Positions 7,552 through 15,884 of a DNA stretch of 64,000 nucleotides are shown here, in pieces; position 1 is the stretch's first letter, and each line of letters starts with the position of its first letter. The notes under the pieces are model-generated. The model searched no databases. It was not told where the DNA came from and saw only the letters and a program-made list of their open reading frames with translations. Source of the stretch: Dietzia sp. JS16-p6b (lineage in GTDB: Bacteria > Actinomycetota > Actinomycetes > Mycobacteriales > Mycobacteriaceae); assembly GCF_003052165.1 (NCBI RefSeq), contig NZ_CP024869.1, positions 744,001 to 808,000 of the forward strand. Direction: 5' to 3'. Made by a program: the position numbers and the translations under genes.

Positions 7552-9237
7552 TCACACGGGCGTGAACGTCCTGTGACCGTCCACACGCGCCCACACACGG
7601 TCGCCGGCGGGGTCGGGGCCCAGCGCGGTGAGGTCGCGGGCGCGGAACTTGAAGCTCGCCGTGCGCGGCAGCTCCGCGGTCACCCGCAACAGTGACGGCC
7701 ACTGCTTGGGGCCCAGGTCGGACTGCGCGGCGAGGAACTGCCCCATGCCGGCCGCCACCTCGGCCGGGTCCGCCCCGTCCCGCAGCACGACCGCCGCGGC
7801 GACGGCGTCGCCGATCGTGCCCGGGGCGCGCACCTCGCCCGCCGGCACGGCGTACACGCCCACCTCGACCAGATCGGGATGGCGTCGCAGGACGCGTTCG
7901 ACCGGCGCGGCGGCCAGGTTCTCCCCGTCGACCCGCATCCAGCCACCGGATCGGCCCGCGAAATACACCCACCCGTCGTCGTCGACATAGGCCAGATCTC
8001 CGGAATGGAACCGCCCGCCGCGCAAGCGTTCGGCGTCGGCGTCCGGGTCGCCCCAGTAGCCGGCGAACAGGCCGGGTCCGTCGGCGACCAGCTCGCCGAC
8101 GGCGTCGGCGGCGTTGAGCAGTACGCCCGCCTCGTCGAACCGGGCACGGGGGCACGGTGCACCGGACTCCGGGTCGACGATCGACACTCCGGCGGGCAGC
8201 GGGCCGAGCGCGGCGTCGGGAGTGTCCGGTGTGCGGGACACCGAGACCCCGCCCTCGCTCGAGCCGAACCCGTCGACCACGGTCACGCCGAAGCGCCGGG
8301 CGAACTCGTGGCGCACCTCCGCCGGCGCCTCGTTGCCGTAGACCACGCGCATGGGGTTGTCCGCGTCGTCGGGCTTCTCCGGTGTGGCGAGGATGTAGGA
8401 CAGCGGCGCACCGACGTAGTTGGCGAAAGTGCATCCGTGGCGACGGACGTCGTCGAGCCAGTTGGAGGCGGAGAACCGGCGGCGCAGCGCGATCGAGCAG
8501 CCCGTGAACAGGGCGATCGGCCATGCCACCATGACCGCGTTGGAGTGGAACAGCGGCATGGCGCTGTACACGCAGTCGTCCGGGCCGATCCCGAACCTGT
8601 CGGCCAGCATGCGACCGGGAACGGAGATCTTGGACTGGGTGATCCGCACCGCCTTGGGATCGCCACTGGTGCCCGAGGTGAAGACCAGGGCGACCAGGTC
8701 GTCGGGCCCCGCAGGAGCCCCGGAGAGGTCCGGGTGCGCGGCGTCGGCGTGCCGCGCGAGCAGGTCGGCCCACTGCGGGGAGTCCACCGAGATCACCGGG
8801 ATGTCGATCGTCAGACCGTCGAGCAACCCGGCGTGGTCGGTGTCGGTGAGGATCAGTGCGCAGTCGGCGAGCGCGGCGTCCCGGGCCAGGGCCGCGCCGC
8901 GGCGGGTGGGGTTGAGCCCGGCCACGACGATCTCCGAGCACGCGGCCGCACCGAGCAGGTGGAGATACTCGGGCGTGCCGGCCAGGAGCAGCCCGACGTG
9001 GGGCGGAGACGCCGATGCCGGCGACGCCGACGACGATGAGGACGACGACGAGCCGAGCAGCTCCCGCAGCGCCGCGATCCGCACGGCCGACGCACCGACC
9101 GCCTGCGACCAGGGCGTCAGGTCGCCGTCGGACCAGATGCCCCGGTCCCGCACGTCGCGCAGGGCGTACACCGCCTCGGCGACCGAGGCGTACGGCCCGG
9201 CGGCGACGTCCGCGATGGTCCGGACGGGCGCGTTCAC
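7552..9237 (-). CDS. fadD17: Acyl-CoA synthetase FadD17-like
   Basis: An AMP-forming ligase of 561 aa, last gene of the fadE26-fadE27-fadD17 operon. FadD17 homologues activate steroid acids with shortened side chains. Motifs are VFTSGTSGDPKAVRI (phosphate loop), GFGSSEGGVSV (adenylate motif), FHSGDLAYVDDDGW and SFKFRARDL with the C-terminal lysine. The ATG at 9237 overlaps the fadE27 stop by 4 nt. Unusual is a stretch of eight serines followed by A/S/P residues (about residues 63-77), encoded by a TCN triplet run and inserted before the first beta strand. It makes the protein longer than typical FadD17 (about 500 aa). Confidence 0.85.
   Translation of the reverse strand: MNAPVRTIADVAAGPYASVAEAVYALRDVRDRGIWSDGDLTPWSQAVGASAVRIAALRELLGSSSSSSSSASPASASPPHVGLLLAGTPEYLHLLGAAACSEIVVAGLNPTRRGAALARDAALADCALILTDTDHAGLLDGLTIDIPVISVDSPQWADLLARHADAAHPDLSGAPAGPDDLVALVFTSGTSGDPKAVRITQSKISVPGRMLADRFGIGPDDCVYSAMPLFHSNAVMVAWPIALFTGCSIALRRRFSASNWLDDVRRHGCTFANYVGAPLSYILATPEKPDDADNPMRVVYGNEAPAEVRHEFARRFGVTVVDGFGSSEGGVSVSRTPDTPDAALGPLPAGVSIVDPESGAPCPRARFDEAGVLLNAADAVGELVADGPGLFAGYWGDPDADAERLRGGRFHSGDLAYVDDDGWVYFAGRSGGWMRVDGENLAAAPVERVLRRHPDLVEVGVYAVPAGEVRAPGTIGDAVAAAVVLRDGADPAEVAAGMGQFLAAQSDLGPKQWPSLLRVTAELPRTASFKFRARDLTALGPDPAGDRVWARVDGHRTFTPV
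9028..9051 (-). repeat. Trinucleotide run encoding eight serines in fadD17
   Basis: Eight consecutive TCN codons (mostly TCG) on the minus strand. A degenerate A/S/P-coding extension continues to about 9008. Triplet-based, so slippage would keep the frame. Confidence 0.85.
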
Positions 9238-10298
9238 GCCGAGTACTCCCAGGGGTCACCCTGCTCGGCGAGCACCGCACCCAGGTCGATCAGCTGCCGG
9301 GTGGCCCCGCCCAGGCGGAACTCCCCGGCCTTGGCGGCGAGGAAGTAGCGGTGGGCGGGCTCGGAGCGGTCCAGCCCCACGCCCCCGTGGACGTGGACCG
9401 CGGTGTGGGCGAGGCGGTGCCCGGCGTCGCAGGCCCAGAAATGGGCGGAGGCCACTGCGGCGTGGGCGGGGGCACCGGGCTCTCCGCTACACGCGTCGAG
9501 TTCGTAGGCCGCGCGCAGAGTACTCAGCCGGACGGCGTCGACGTCGATCGAGCCGTCGGCCAGCCTCGCGGCGACGGCCTGGAAGGACCCGATGGGCCGA
9601 CCGAACTGGTGGCGGGTGCTCGCGTACGCGGCGGTGCGCTCCAGCGCGGCCTCGATCACGCCCCACTGGTAGGCCGCCAGGTGGACGCGGCGGCGCAGGG
9701 CGTCGACCTCGAGTACCGCGCCCGGCACGGTGGTGGGCTCGGCCTCGGCGCCGGACACCAGGCCCGCGCAGGAGAAGTCGACCGGGACGGTCCTCTCGAC
9801 CGAGACGGAGGTCCGGTCGGACACCCTGATGCCGTCCGGCGTGGCCTGCACGATCACGTCGGCGATCGGCGCCCAGTCGACCTCGGGAGCGTCACCGTCG
9901 CCCACCGCGGCGATCTCGCGCCCCTCGGCCACGGCCCCGGCCCTCGCGGAGAGACCGGCGGCCTCGAGCAGGACGGTGGCGCGGATCGCGGGGGACAGGG
10001 GGACAGGGGCCAGGACCCGGCCCAGCTCGCGCAGGACCAGGGCCTCGCCGACCACGCCCAGGCCGGCGCCGCCGAGCGACTCCGGGGCGAGGGCGGCGGG
10101 CACGCCCGCGCGGACCAGCTCGTCCCAGTAGCGGGAATGGAACCGTGCGGTCGCGTGGTCTGCTCCGCCGTCGGCCTCGGTCCCGGGGCCGAAGCGGGCG
10201 TCGAGCTCGCGCAGGGAGTCGTCGGTGACCAGTTGCTCGCCCATGGTGCGGACGAGCGTGGAGAGCTCACGGGTGGTGTCGTCGATGTGGAAATCCAT
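9234..10298 (-). CDS. fadE27: Acyl-CoA dehydrogenase FadE27-like (ChsE5 subunit)
   Basis: A 354-aa acyl-CoA dehydrogenase-fold protein. Recognisable parts are the N-terminal helical domain, QWGVIEAALERTAAYASTRHQFGRPIGSFQ (quoted in part: FGRPIGSFQAVAARLAD) and VHVHGGVGLDRSEPAHRYF. In mycobacteria FadE26 and FadE27 form one alpha2beta2 enzyme that dehydrogenates the CoA thioester of the C26 steroid side chain. One subunit brings the catalytic base and each contributes part of the FAD site. The start is 1 nt after the end of fadE26, and the 3' end overlaps fadD17, so the three genes form an operon. Confidence 0.88.
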   Translation of the reverse strand: MDFHIDDTTRELSTLVRTMGEQLVTDDSLRELDARFGPGTEADGGADHATARFHSRYWDELVRAGVPAALAPESLGGAGLGVVGEALVLRELGRVLAPVPLSPAIRATVLLEAAGLSARAGAVAEGREIAAVGDGDAPEVDWAPIADVIVQATPDGIRVSDRTSVSVERTVPVDFSCAGLVSGAEAEPTTVPGAVLEVDALRRRVHLAAYQWGVIEAALERTAAYASTRHQFGRPIGSFQAVAARLADGSIDVDAVRLSTLRAAYELDACSGEPGAPAHAAVASAHFWACDAGHRLAHTAVHVHGGVGLDRSEPAHRYFLAAKAGEFRLGGATRQLIDLGAVLAEQGDPWEYSA

Positions 10299-10299
10299 G

Positions 10300-11556
10300 T
10301 CAGCTGTCCTTCCGGGCAGAGGACGGAGTGGGGGCGATCCGCGGCGCCGGTGGCAACCCGAGTCCGGCGGCGGCGATGATGTCGCGCTGGACCTCGTTGG
10401 TGCCTCCGCCGAAGGTGAGGATGAGGGCCGAACGATGCAGCTTCTCGATGCGCCCGTGGAGGACGGCGGTGGGGGAGTGGGAGCGTTGGAACCCGGCGGA
10501 GCCCAGCACCTCCATGAGGAGCCGGTACGCCTCGCACGCGGTCTCGGTGCCGTACACCTTGGTCGCCGACGCGGCGATGCGGGTGGGCGTGGTGGAGTCG
10601 GCGGAGACGATCTCCCAGTTGCGCAGCGCCAGGTACTCGGCCATCGCGTGGACGCGGGCCAGGTGGGTGCGCACCCACTCGTTGTCGATCACGTCCCCGC
10701 CGCCGGGCAGGCCGACGTCGGCCGCACGCGTGGTGCGCGCCCACTCCAGGACCTGCCGGAGCGAGGCCTGGAGTGGACCGGCGGCCGTGAGGGCGACCCG
10801 CTCGTGGTTGAGCTGGTTGGTCATGAGCGGCCACCCGCCGTGTTCGGGCCCGACCAGGTTGGAGGCGGGCACCACCACGTCCTGGTAGTAGGTGGCGCTG
10901 GTGTCCGGGCCCGCCATCGTGTGGACGGGAGTCCACGAGAACCCCTCGGCGTCGGTGGGCACCATGATCATCGAGATGCCCTTGTGTCGCTTGGCGTCCG
11001 GATCGGTGCGTGCGGCCAGCCAGATCCAGTCCGCGTAGGCCACGAGGGACGTCCACATCTTCTGCCCGTTGATGCGGTACACCTCCCGGCCCGCGTGCTC
11101 CCCGGTCCCGGCCTCGCGCACGGCCCGGGTCTTCAGGGAGGCGAGGTCCGTGCCCGATTCCGGCTCGGAGTAGCCGATGCCGAAGTGCAGCTCGCCGCGG
11201 CTGATCCGGGGCAGGAAGTAGCTCTTCTGCTCCTCGGACCCGAAGGCCATGATCGTCGGCGCGACCGAGTTGATGGTGAGGAAGGGCACCGGGACCCCGG
11301 CGATCGCGGCCTCGTCGGTGAAGATCAACTGCTCCACCATCGGGCGGTTCCGACCGCCGAACTCCTCCGGCCATCCGATCGTCAGCCAGCCGTCGCGGCC
11401 CATCTCGGCGACGATCTCACGGTAGGCGTTGCCGTGGCCGTATTCGCCGGTCGTGGAGGTGAAGGCCTCTCGGCGCTCGGGGGTCATCAGGGCGGAGAAG
11501 TACTCGCGCAACTCCCCGCGCAGCCGTTGCTGGTCTGTGGTGTAGGTGATGTCCAT
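10300..11556 (-). CDS. fadE26: Acyl-CoA dehydrogenase FadE26-like (ChsE4 subunit)
   Basis: The larger, 418-aa partner of FadE27 in the steroid-CoA dehydrogenase. Visible are YSEPESGTDLASLKTRA (substrate/FAD loop), NGQKMWTSLVAYADW, the PTDAEGFSW region and GGTNEVQRDIIA at the C-terminus, which binds the FAD pyrophosphate. I place the start at the ATG at 11556 rather than the in-frame ATG at 11571. AGGG lies about 5 nt upstream and the protein then begins MDITYTTDQQ, as in homologues. A KstR-like box lies 22 nt upstream. Confidence 0.9.
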   Translation of the reverse strand: MDITYTTDQQRLRGELREYFSALMTPERREAFTSTTGEYGHGNAYREIVAEMGRDGWLTIGWPEEFGGRNRPMVEQLIFTDEAAIAGVPVPFLTINSVAPTIMAFGSEEQKSYFLPRISRGELHFGIGYSEPESGTDLASLKTRAVREAGTGEHAGREVYRINGQKMWTSLVAYADWIWLAARTDPDAKRHKGISMIMVPTDAEGFSWTPVHTMAGPDTSATYYQDVVVPASNLVGPEHGGWPLMTNQLNHERVALTAAGPLQASLRQVLEWARTTRAADVGLPGGGDVIDNEWVRTHLARVHAMAEYLALRNWEIVSADSTTPTRIAASATKVYGTETACEAYRLLMEVLGSAGFQRSHSPTAVLHGRIEKLHRSALILTFGGGTNEVQRDIIAAAGLGLPPAPRIAPTPSSARKDS

Positions 11557-11577
11557 ATGCCCTAAGCTCATCTCGAG

Positions 11578-11591
11578 TGGAACACGTTCTA
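11578..11591. promoter_or_regulatory. KstR-type operator between fadE26 and fdxD
   Basis: TGGAACACGTTCTA, core AACACGTT at 11581-11588, identical to the core at 3870. It is the only such box in the divergent region and could control both the fadE26 operon (minus) and fdxD-hsd4A (plus). Confidence 0.8.
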
Positions 11592-11664
11592 GTGTCGTGT
11601 CTCACATAGTATCGAATCATGCTCGCGGCCACAGTGGTCGCGGGCCCGGCCAAGGAGGACGGGT

Positions 11665-11859
11665 ATGAGGATTGACGTGGATCCCGACCGCTGCGAGGGG
11701 CAGGCCGTGTGTGTCGGGCTCGCCCCGAAGGTCTTCGAGTTGAACGACGACGACGAGGTGGTGCGGGTGATCGTCGACGAGGTCCCCGAGGAACTGCAGA
11801 AGCGCGCGCTCAAGGCTGTCGAGAAGTGCCCGATGGCGGCGCTCAAGGTCGCGGAGTGA
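11665..11859 (+). CDS. fdxD: Ferredoxin FdxD ([3Fe-4S] type)
   Basis: A 64-aa acidic electron carrier. It has only three cluster cysteines, C10 and C16 (DRCEGQAVCVG) and C55 (EKCPMAAL), which indicates a [3Fe-4S] or loosely bound [4Fe-4S] cluster of the kind that serves cytochromes P450. A strong ribosome binding site (AAGGAGG) precedes the ATG. It overlaps the next gene by 4 nt. Position and size match Rv3503c. The likely partner is a sterol 26-hydroxylase P450, not encoded in this window. Confidence 0.9.
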   Translation: MRIDVDPDRCEGQAVCVGLAPKVFELNDDDEVVRVIVDEVPEELQKRALKAVEKCPMAALKVAE

Positions 11860-12785
11860 CGCCCGGGCAGGGCCGGAAGGACCTCGGGGCGGATCTCTCG
11901 CTCGACGGCCGGGTGGCGGTCGTCACCGGGTCCGGCTCCGGGCTGGGCGCCGCGGAAGCCGTGGAGTTGGCGCGCTCGGGTGCGGCCGCGGTCGTCATCA
12001 ACGACATCCGGTCCGGCGAGGCCACGGACGCCGTGATCGGCGACATCGAGGCGGCGGGCGCCAAGGCCGCCCTGGTGGTCGGGGACGTCTCCGAACGGGA
12101 GACCGCCGACGCGATGGTGGCCGAGGCCGTGCGACTCGGCGGCCTGCACGTGGTGGTCAACAACGCCGGCATCACCCGGGACAAGATGCTGTTCAACATG
12201 GAGGACGACGACTTCGACGCGGTGATCAGGGTGCACCTGCGCGGGCATTTCCTGCTCACCCGCAACGCCGCGGCCCACTGGCGGGGCGAGAGCAAGAAGT
12301 CCGACTCCCCGGTGTACGGGCGGCTGATCAACACCTCGTCCGAGGCGGGACTCTTCGGCCCGCCCGGGCAGGCGAACTACGGCGCGGCCAAGGCCGCCAT
12401 CACCGCGCTCACCCTCTCGGCCTCACGTGTGCTCTCCCGGATCGGCTGTACGGCCAACGCCATCGCTCCCCGGGGACGCACGGGGATGACCGAGGGCGTC
12501 TTCGAGGACTGGGACGAGTCGAAGGGGCCCGACCCGCTGTCGCCGGACCGGGTGGCGGACCTGGTGTCGTACCTCGCGTCGCCCGCCGCGGCCGGTGTCA
12601 GCGGTCAGCTGTTCGTGGTATACGGCGGCATGGTGGCGTTGGTGGACGCCCCGGTGGTGGAGAAGCGGTTCGACGCCGAGGGCGGTGTGTGGGACCGCCG
12701 GGAGTTCGCCGACGCGGTCTCCGGCCACTGGTCAGGGCGGCCCGAGGGCAAGTCCTTCTCCGCCTCGGAGATCATGACCCTCTGA
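11856..12785 (+). CDS. hsd4A: Short-chain dehydrogenase, Hsd4A type (steroid beta-hydroxyacyl-CoA/17-beta-HSD)
   Basis: A 309-aa SDR oxidoreductase. NAD-binding VVTGSGSGLGAAEA is near residue 26, then NNAGITRDK, the catalytic serine in INTSSEAG, and YGAAKAAIT carrying the Tyr-X3-Lys pair. The GTG at 11856 overlaps the fdxD stop (GTGA), and ORFs opening further upstream are in the fdxD shadow frame. The homologue (Rv3502c/Hsd4A) oxidises the beta-hydroxy steroid-CoA side chain and also 17-beta-hydroxysteroids. The C-terminal extension (KRFDAEGGVWDRREF onward) is typical of the multifunctional-enzyme-2-like SDRs. Confidence 0.87.
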   Translation: MTPGQGRKDLGADLSLDGRVAVVTGSGSGLGAAEAVELARSGAAAVVINDIRSGEATDAVIGDIEAAGAKAALVVGDVSERETADAMVAEAVRLGGLHVVVNNAGITRDKMLFNMEDDDFDAVIRVHLRGHFLLTRNAAAHWRGESKKSDSPVYGRLINTSSEAGLFGPPGQANYGAAKAAITALTLSASRVLSRIGCTANAIAPRGRTGMTEGVFEDWDESKGPDPLSPDRVADLVSYLASPAAAGVSGQLFVVYGGMVALVDAPVVEKRFDAEGGVWDRREFADAVSGHWSGRPEGKSFSASEIMTL

Positions 12786-12796
12786 CCTGAACCGAT

Positions 12797-12837
12797 GCGG
12801 TCCCCGCGGCGTTTGCTGAGAGACGCGCGGGGACCGC
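12797..12837 (+). terminator. Terminator of fdxD-hsd4A
   Basis: A perfect 12-bp inverted repeat, GCGGTCCCCGCG (12797-12808) and CGCGGGGACCGC (12826-12837), is followed by TTTCGTT. It starts 12 nt after the hsd4A stop and separates this operon from mce4. Confidence 0.8.
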
Positions 12838-12917
12838 TTTCGTTGTGTCGGGGCGTGTTAGATTCCCGGCACACGCGCAGGGGCACCGTTCGGGGGTGAT
12901 TGGTAGGCCTTGCTAAT

Positions 12918-12931
12918 GAGAACGTGTTCTA
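12918..12931. promoter_or_regulatory. KstR-type operator upstream of the mce4 operon
   Basis: GAGAACGTGTTCTA with core AACGTGTT, the reverse complement of the core in the other two boxes. It is 87 nt before the yrbE4A ATG. TACTAT (12934-12939) or TAATCT (12941-12946) just downstream could serve as the -10 element. Confidence 0.82.
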
Positions 12932-13018
12932 GCTACTATGTAATCTAGGTCACGCCGAACCGGTCACTTGTTCAGTTCGGTGCGACCGGGGGATGAGAGA
13001 AGACAGGAGGGGGGCGAT

Positions 13019-13783
13019 ATGGCGAGAGTTCTCGATGCGCCGCTCAAGGGAGTCGGCGATTTCGTCGCCATGAGCCTCGACACGTTCGTGTCCTTCCCGT
13101 CGATCGTGCGGCAGGGCCGGGAGTTCGTCGAACAGTCCTGGTTCATCGCCCGGGTCTCCATGATGGCCACCATCCTGGTGGCGATCCCGTTCACCGTCCT
13201 GGTGAGCTTCACGCTCAACATCCTGCTCCGCGAGATCGGTGCGGCCGATCTTTCGGGGGCGGGGGCCGCGCTCGGCGCCGTCACCCAGGTCGGTCCCATG
13301 GTCACGGTCCTCATCGTGGCGGGGGCCGGGGCCACCGCCATCTGCGCGGACCTCGGGGCCCGCACCATCCGCGAGGAGATCGACGCGATGGAGGTCCTCG
13401 GGATCGACCCGGTCAAGCGCCTGGTCGTCCCCCGGGTCGCCGCGTCCACCTTCGTGGCGCTGCTGCTCAATGGCCTGGTGTGCACGATCGGCATCCTCGG
13501 TGGTTTCCTCTTCTCGGTTCTCCTGCAGGGCGTCAACCCGGGCGCCTTTGTAGACGGGATCACCCTGCTCACGGGCCTGGGTGAGCTCATCCTGGCGCAG
13601 ATCAAGGCCGGGATGTTCGGGATGCTCGCCGGCCTGGTGGCCTGCTACAAGGGCCTCTACGTCCGGGGCGGGCCGAAAGAGGTGGGCAGCGCTGTGAACG
13701 AGACCGTCGTCTTCGCCTTCATGGCCCTGTTCGTCGTCAACACCGTGCTCACGGCGGTCGGCGTCAAGGTCCTGGGGGCGTGA
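13019..13783 (+). CDS. yrbE4A: Mce4 transporter permease YrbE4A (MlaE family)
   Basis: A 254-aa integral membrane permease with about five or six hydrophobic segments. It is the first gene of the sterol importer operon. It has the MlaE-family cytoplasmic signature GATAICADLGARTIREEIDAMEVLGIDP, represented here by REEIDAMEVLGIDP near residue 120. That loop contacts the MceG ATPase, which is not in this window. The ATG at 13019 is preceded by AGGAGGGG; an earlier in-frame ATG at 12968 lacks a binding site. The 3' end is 1 nt from yrbE4B. Confidence 0.93.
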   Translation: MARVLDAPLKGVGDFVAMSLDTFVSFPSIVRQGREFVEQSWFIARVSMMATILVAIPFTVLVSFTLNILLREIGAADLSGAGAALGAVTQVGPMVTVLIVAGAGATAICADLGARTIREEIDAMEVLGIDPVKRLVVPRVAASTFVALLLNGLVCTIGILGGFLFSVLLQGVNPGAFVDGITLLTGLGELILAQIKAGMFGMLAGLVACYKGLYVRGGPKEVGSAVNETVVFAFMALFVVNTVLTAVGVKVLGA

Positions 13784-13784
13784 G

Positions 13785-14636
13785 GTGACCGTCATTGAGA
13801 CCACCCGGTTCCCGCGCCTCGCGCGGGCCCGGCACCACACCGTCGGCAGGGCCGACGACTTCGGCGGCATCGCCCTGTTCTTCTGGCGAGCACTGCTGGC
13901 CACGCCGCGGGCGCTCACCCAGTACCCGAAGGAGACGCTGCGTCTGATCGCCGAGATCGCCATGGGAACGGGTGCGCTGGCGATGATCGGCGGCACAGTG
14001 GTGATCGTCGGCTTCCTCACCCTCGCCACCGGCGGCGTGATCGCGGTCCAGGGCTTCTCCTCGCTCACCGACGTCGGGGTCGAAGCGCTCACCGGCTTCT
14101 TCGCGGCGTTCATCAACGTCCGTATCGCCGCCCCCGTGATCGCTGGCATCGGGTTGGCCGCCACCATCGGTGCCGGCGCGACGGCCCAGCTCGGGGCGAT
14201 GCGGGTGTCCGAGGAGATCGACGCGCTGGAGGTCATGGCGATCGACTCGATCACCTACCTGGTCTCCACCCGGATCGTCGCCGGGATGATCGCCGTGGTG
14301 CCGTTGTACTCGCTCGCCGTCATCGCCTCGTTCGTGGCGAGCCGGTTCGCGACCGTCCAGATCTATGGTCAGTCCGGTGGCGTGTACGACCATTACTTCT
14401 CGACGTTCCTCATCCCCACGGACATCCTGTGGTCCTTCGTCCAGGCCATAGCGATGGCCATCACGATCATGCTCATCCACACCTACTACGGCTACAACGC
14501 CGCCGGCGGTCCCGCCGGCGTCGGCTCGGCCGTGGGCAACGCCGTCCGCACCTCGCTCATCGCGGTGGTGACCGTGACCCTTCTCGTCTCCCTCGCGATC
14601 TACGGCGGAGACGGCAACTTCAACCTGTCGGGATAG
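13785..14636 (+). CDS. yrbE4B: Mce4 transporter permease YrbE4B (MlaE family)
   Basis: The second permease subunit, 283 aa with a GTG start. It has the same fold as YrbE4A and the matching motif SEEIDALEVMAIDSI. The C-terminal [18 protein letters not shown] is also conserved in the family. The two permeases are expected to pair in the inner membrane and pass sterol from the Mce4A-F periplasmic assembly. It is spaced 9 nt from mce4A, whose GGAGG binding site begins at the yrbE4B stop codon. Confidence 0.93.
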   Translation: MTVIETTRFPRLARARHHTVGRADDFGGIALFFWRALLATPRALTQYPKETLRLIAEIAMGTGALAMIGGTVVIVGFLTLATGGVIAVQGFSSLTDVGVEALTGFFAAFINVRIAAPVIAGIGLAATIGAGATAQLGAMRVSEEIDALEVMAIDSITYLVSTRIVAGMIAVVPLYSLAVIASFVASRFATVQIYGQSGGVYDHYFSTFLIPTDILWSFVQAIAMAITIMLIHTYYGYNAAGGPAGVGSAVGNAVRTSLIAVVTVTLLVSLAIYGGDGNFNLSG

Positions 14637-14645
14637 GAGGCGGAC

Positions 14646-15884
14646 GTGGCGAGAACTGTGAGTCAGAGCGATACGGTGCCCAAGCGCATCGCGGCGACGG
14701 TGCTGGCGCTCTTCATCGTCGTGGTGATCGCGCTCTCCCTCCTGATGTTCGCGAGGGTCTTCGACAGTCGGGTGCCGTTGACCGTCCGCAGTGATCGCGC
14801 CGGTCTGGTCATGGAGGCCGACGCCAAGGTGCGCGCCCGCGGTGTGGAGATCGGCAACGTCAAGGACATCCGCCAGGAGTTCGGCGGGGCGACGATCGAG
14901 ATCGAGGTCGATCCCGCGGCGCTGGAGGCCATCCCCGCCAACTCCCCGGTGACGATCGGATCCAACACGGTGTTCGGTGCGAAGTCCGTCGACTTCGAGT
15001 CCCCGATGCGGCCGGACCCGACGCCGCTGGCCGCGGGCACTGTCGTCGAGGCGTCCAATGTCACCGCCGAGGTCAACACACTGTTCCAGGACCTCACCGA
15101 CCTGCTCATCGCGATCGAGCCGGAGAAGCTCAACGCCACCCTCGGCGCGGTCTCTGGGGCGGTCGACGGGCGCGGTGAACAGGTGGGGCGCACGATCACC
15201 GACTTGGGCGACTACCTGCAGGAGATCAACCCGCAGATCGACACCCTCCAGAGGGACCTGGCCAAGGGGTCGCGGGTGGCCAACCTCTACGCCGACGTCA
15301 CCCCCGACATCATGCGCCTGCTCGACTCCGGCACCGATGTCGGCGCCAACGTCGTCAGCAACCAGGCGCGGTTCGAACAATTGCTGGTCTCTGCGATCGG
15401 CACGGGCGAGACCGGCAAGCGCCTGCTGTCCGAGAACGGCAACGAGTTGGTCAAGATGCTCTCGGACCTGCGTGCCTCGACCAGCCTGCTCGCGGAGTAC
15501 CACCCCATGCTCACCTGTCTGATCGTGGGCCTGAACCAGGGCGTCGAGGGCGCCACGTCAGCCTTCGGCGGCGAGGACCAGCCCGGCCTGGTATTCAAGT
15601 CGGGGTGGCAGCAGGGGGCGCGAGCGTACGAGTACCCCAAGGACCTGCCGAAGGTCAACGCCAGCACCGGACCCAACTGCTACGGCCTCCCGTTCCCCGA
15701 CCCGAACGTCCACGCCCCGTTCGTCGTGACCGACACGGGCTCCAACCCCGTGGAGGGCATGCCCGACGTGTTCACCTCTCGCCCCGCCCCGCTATTCGGC
15801 CCGTTGCGGCCCACCGAGCCCGGTCGTCCCGCGCCCCCGACGCTGCTGCAGGTCATGCTCGGCATGGACGGGGAGACCCCGTGA
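14646..15884 (+). CDS. mce4A: Mce4A, MCE/MlaD-family substrate-binding protein
   Basis: A 412-aa protein with one N-terminal membrane anchor (ATVLALFIVVVIALSLLMF), then the MCE/MlaD beta-barrel domain at about residues 45-120 (KVRARGVEIGNVKDI, PVTIGSNTVFGAKSV). A long helical region and a proline-rich tail follow. In Mce4 complexes such subunits form a hollow tube that shields the sterol between the mycolate membrane and the permease. The GTG start follows GGAGG by 5 nt. The stop overlaps the mce4B start by 4 nt. Confidence 0.93.
   Translation: MARTVSQSDTVPKRIAATVLALFIVVVIALSLLMFARVFDSRVPLTVRSDRAGLVMEADAKVRARGVEIGNVKDIRQEFGGATIEIEVDPAALEAIPANSPVTIGSNTVFGAKSVDFESPMRPDPTPLAAGTVVEASNVTAEVNTLFQDLTDLLIAIEPEKLNATLGAVSGAVDGRGEQVGRTITDLGDYLQEINPQIDTLQRDLAKGSRVANLYADVTPDIMRLLDSGTDVGANVVSNQARFEQLLVSAIGTGETGKRLLSENGNELVKMLSDLRASTSLLAEYHPMLTCLIVGLNQGVEGATSAFGGEDQPGLVFKSGWQQGARAYEYPKDLPKVNASTGPNCYGLPFPDPNVHAPFVVTDTGSNPVEGMPDVFTSRPAPLFGPLRPTEPGRPAPPTLLQVMLGMDGETP

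Noticed and set aside
13764-15503. A 579-codon minus-strand frame across yrbE4B/mce4A
   Set aside because: Antisense to well-supported mce4 genes. Composition is typical of shadow frames, and it has no ribosome binding site or motif.
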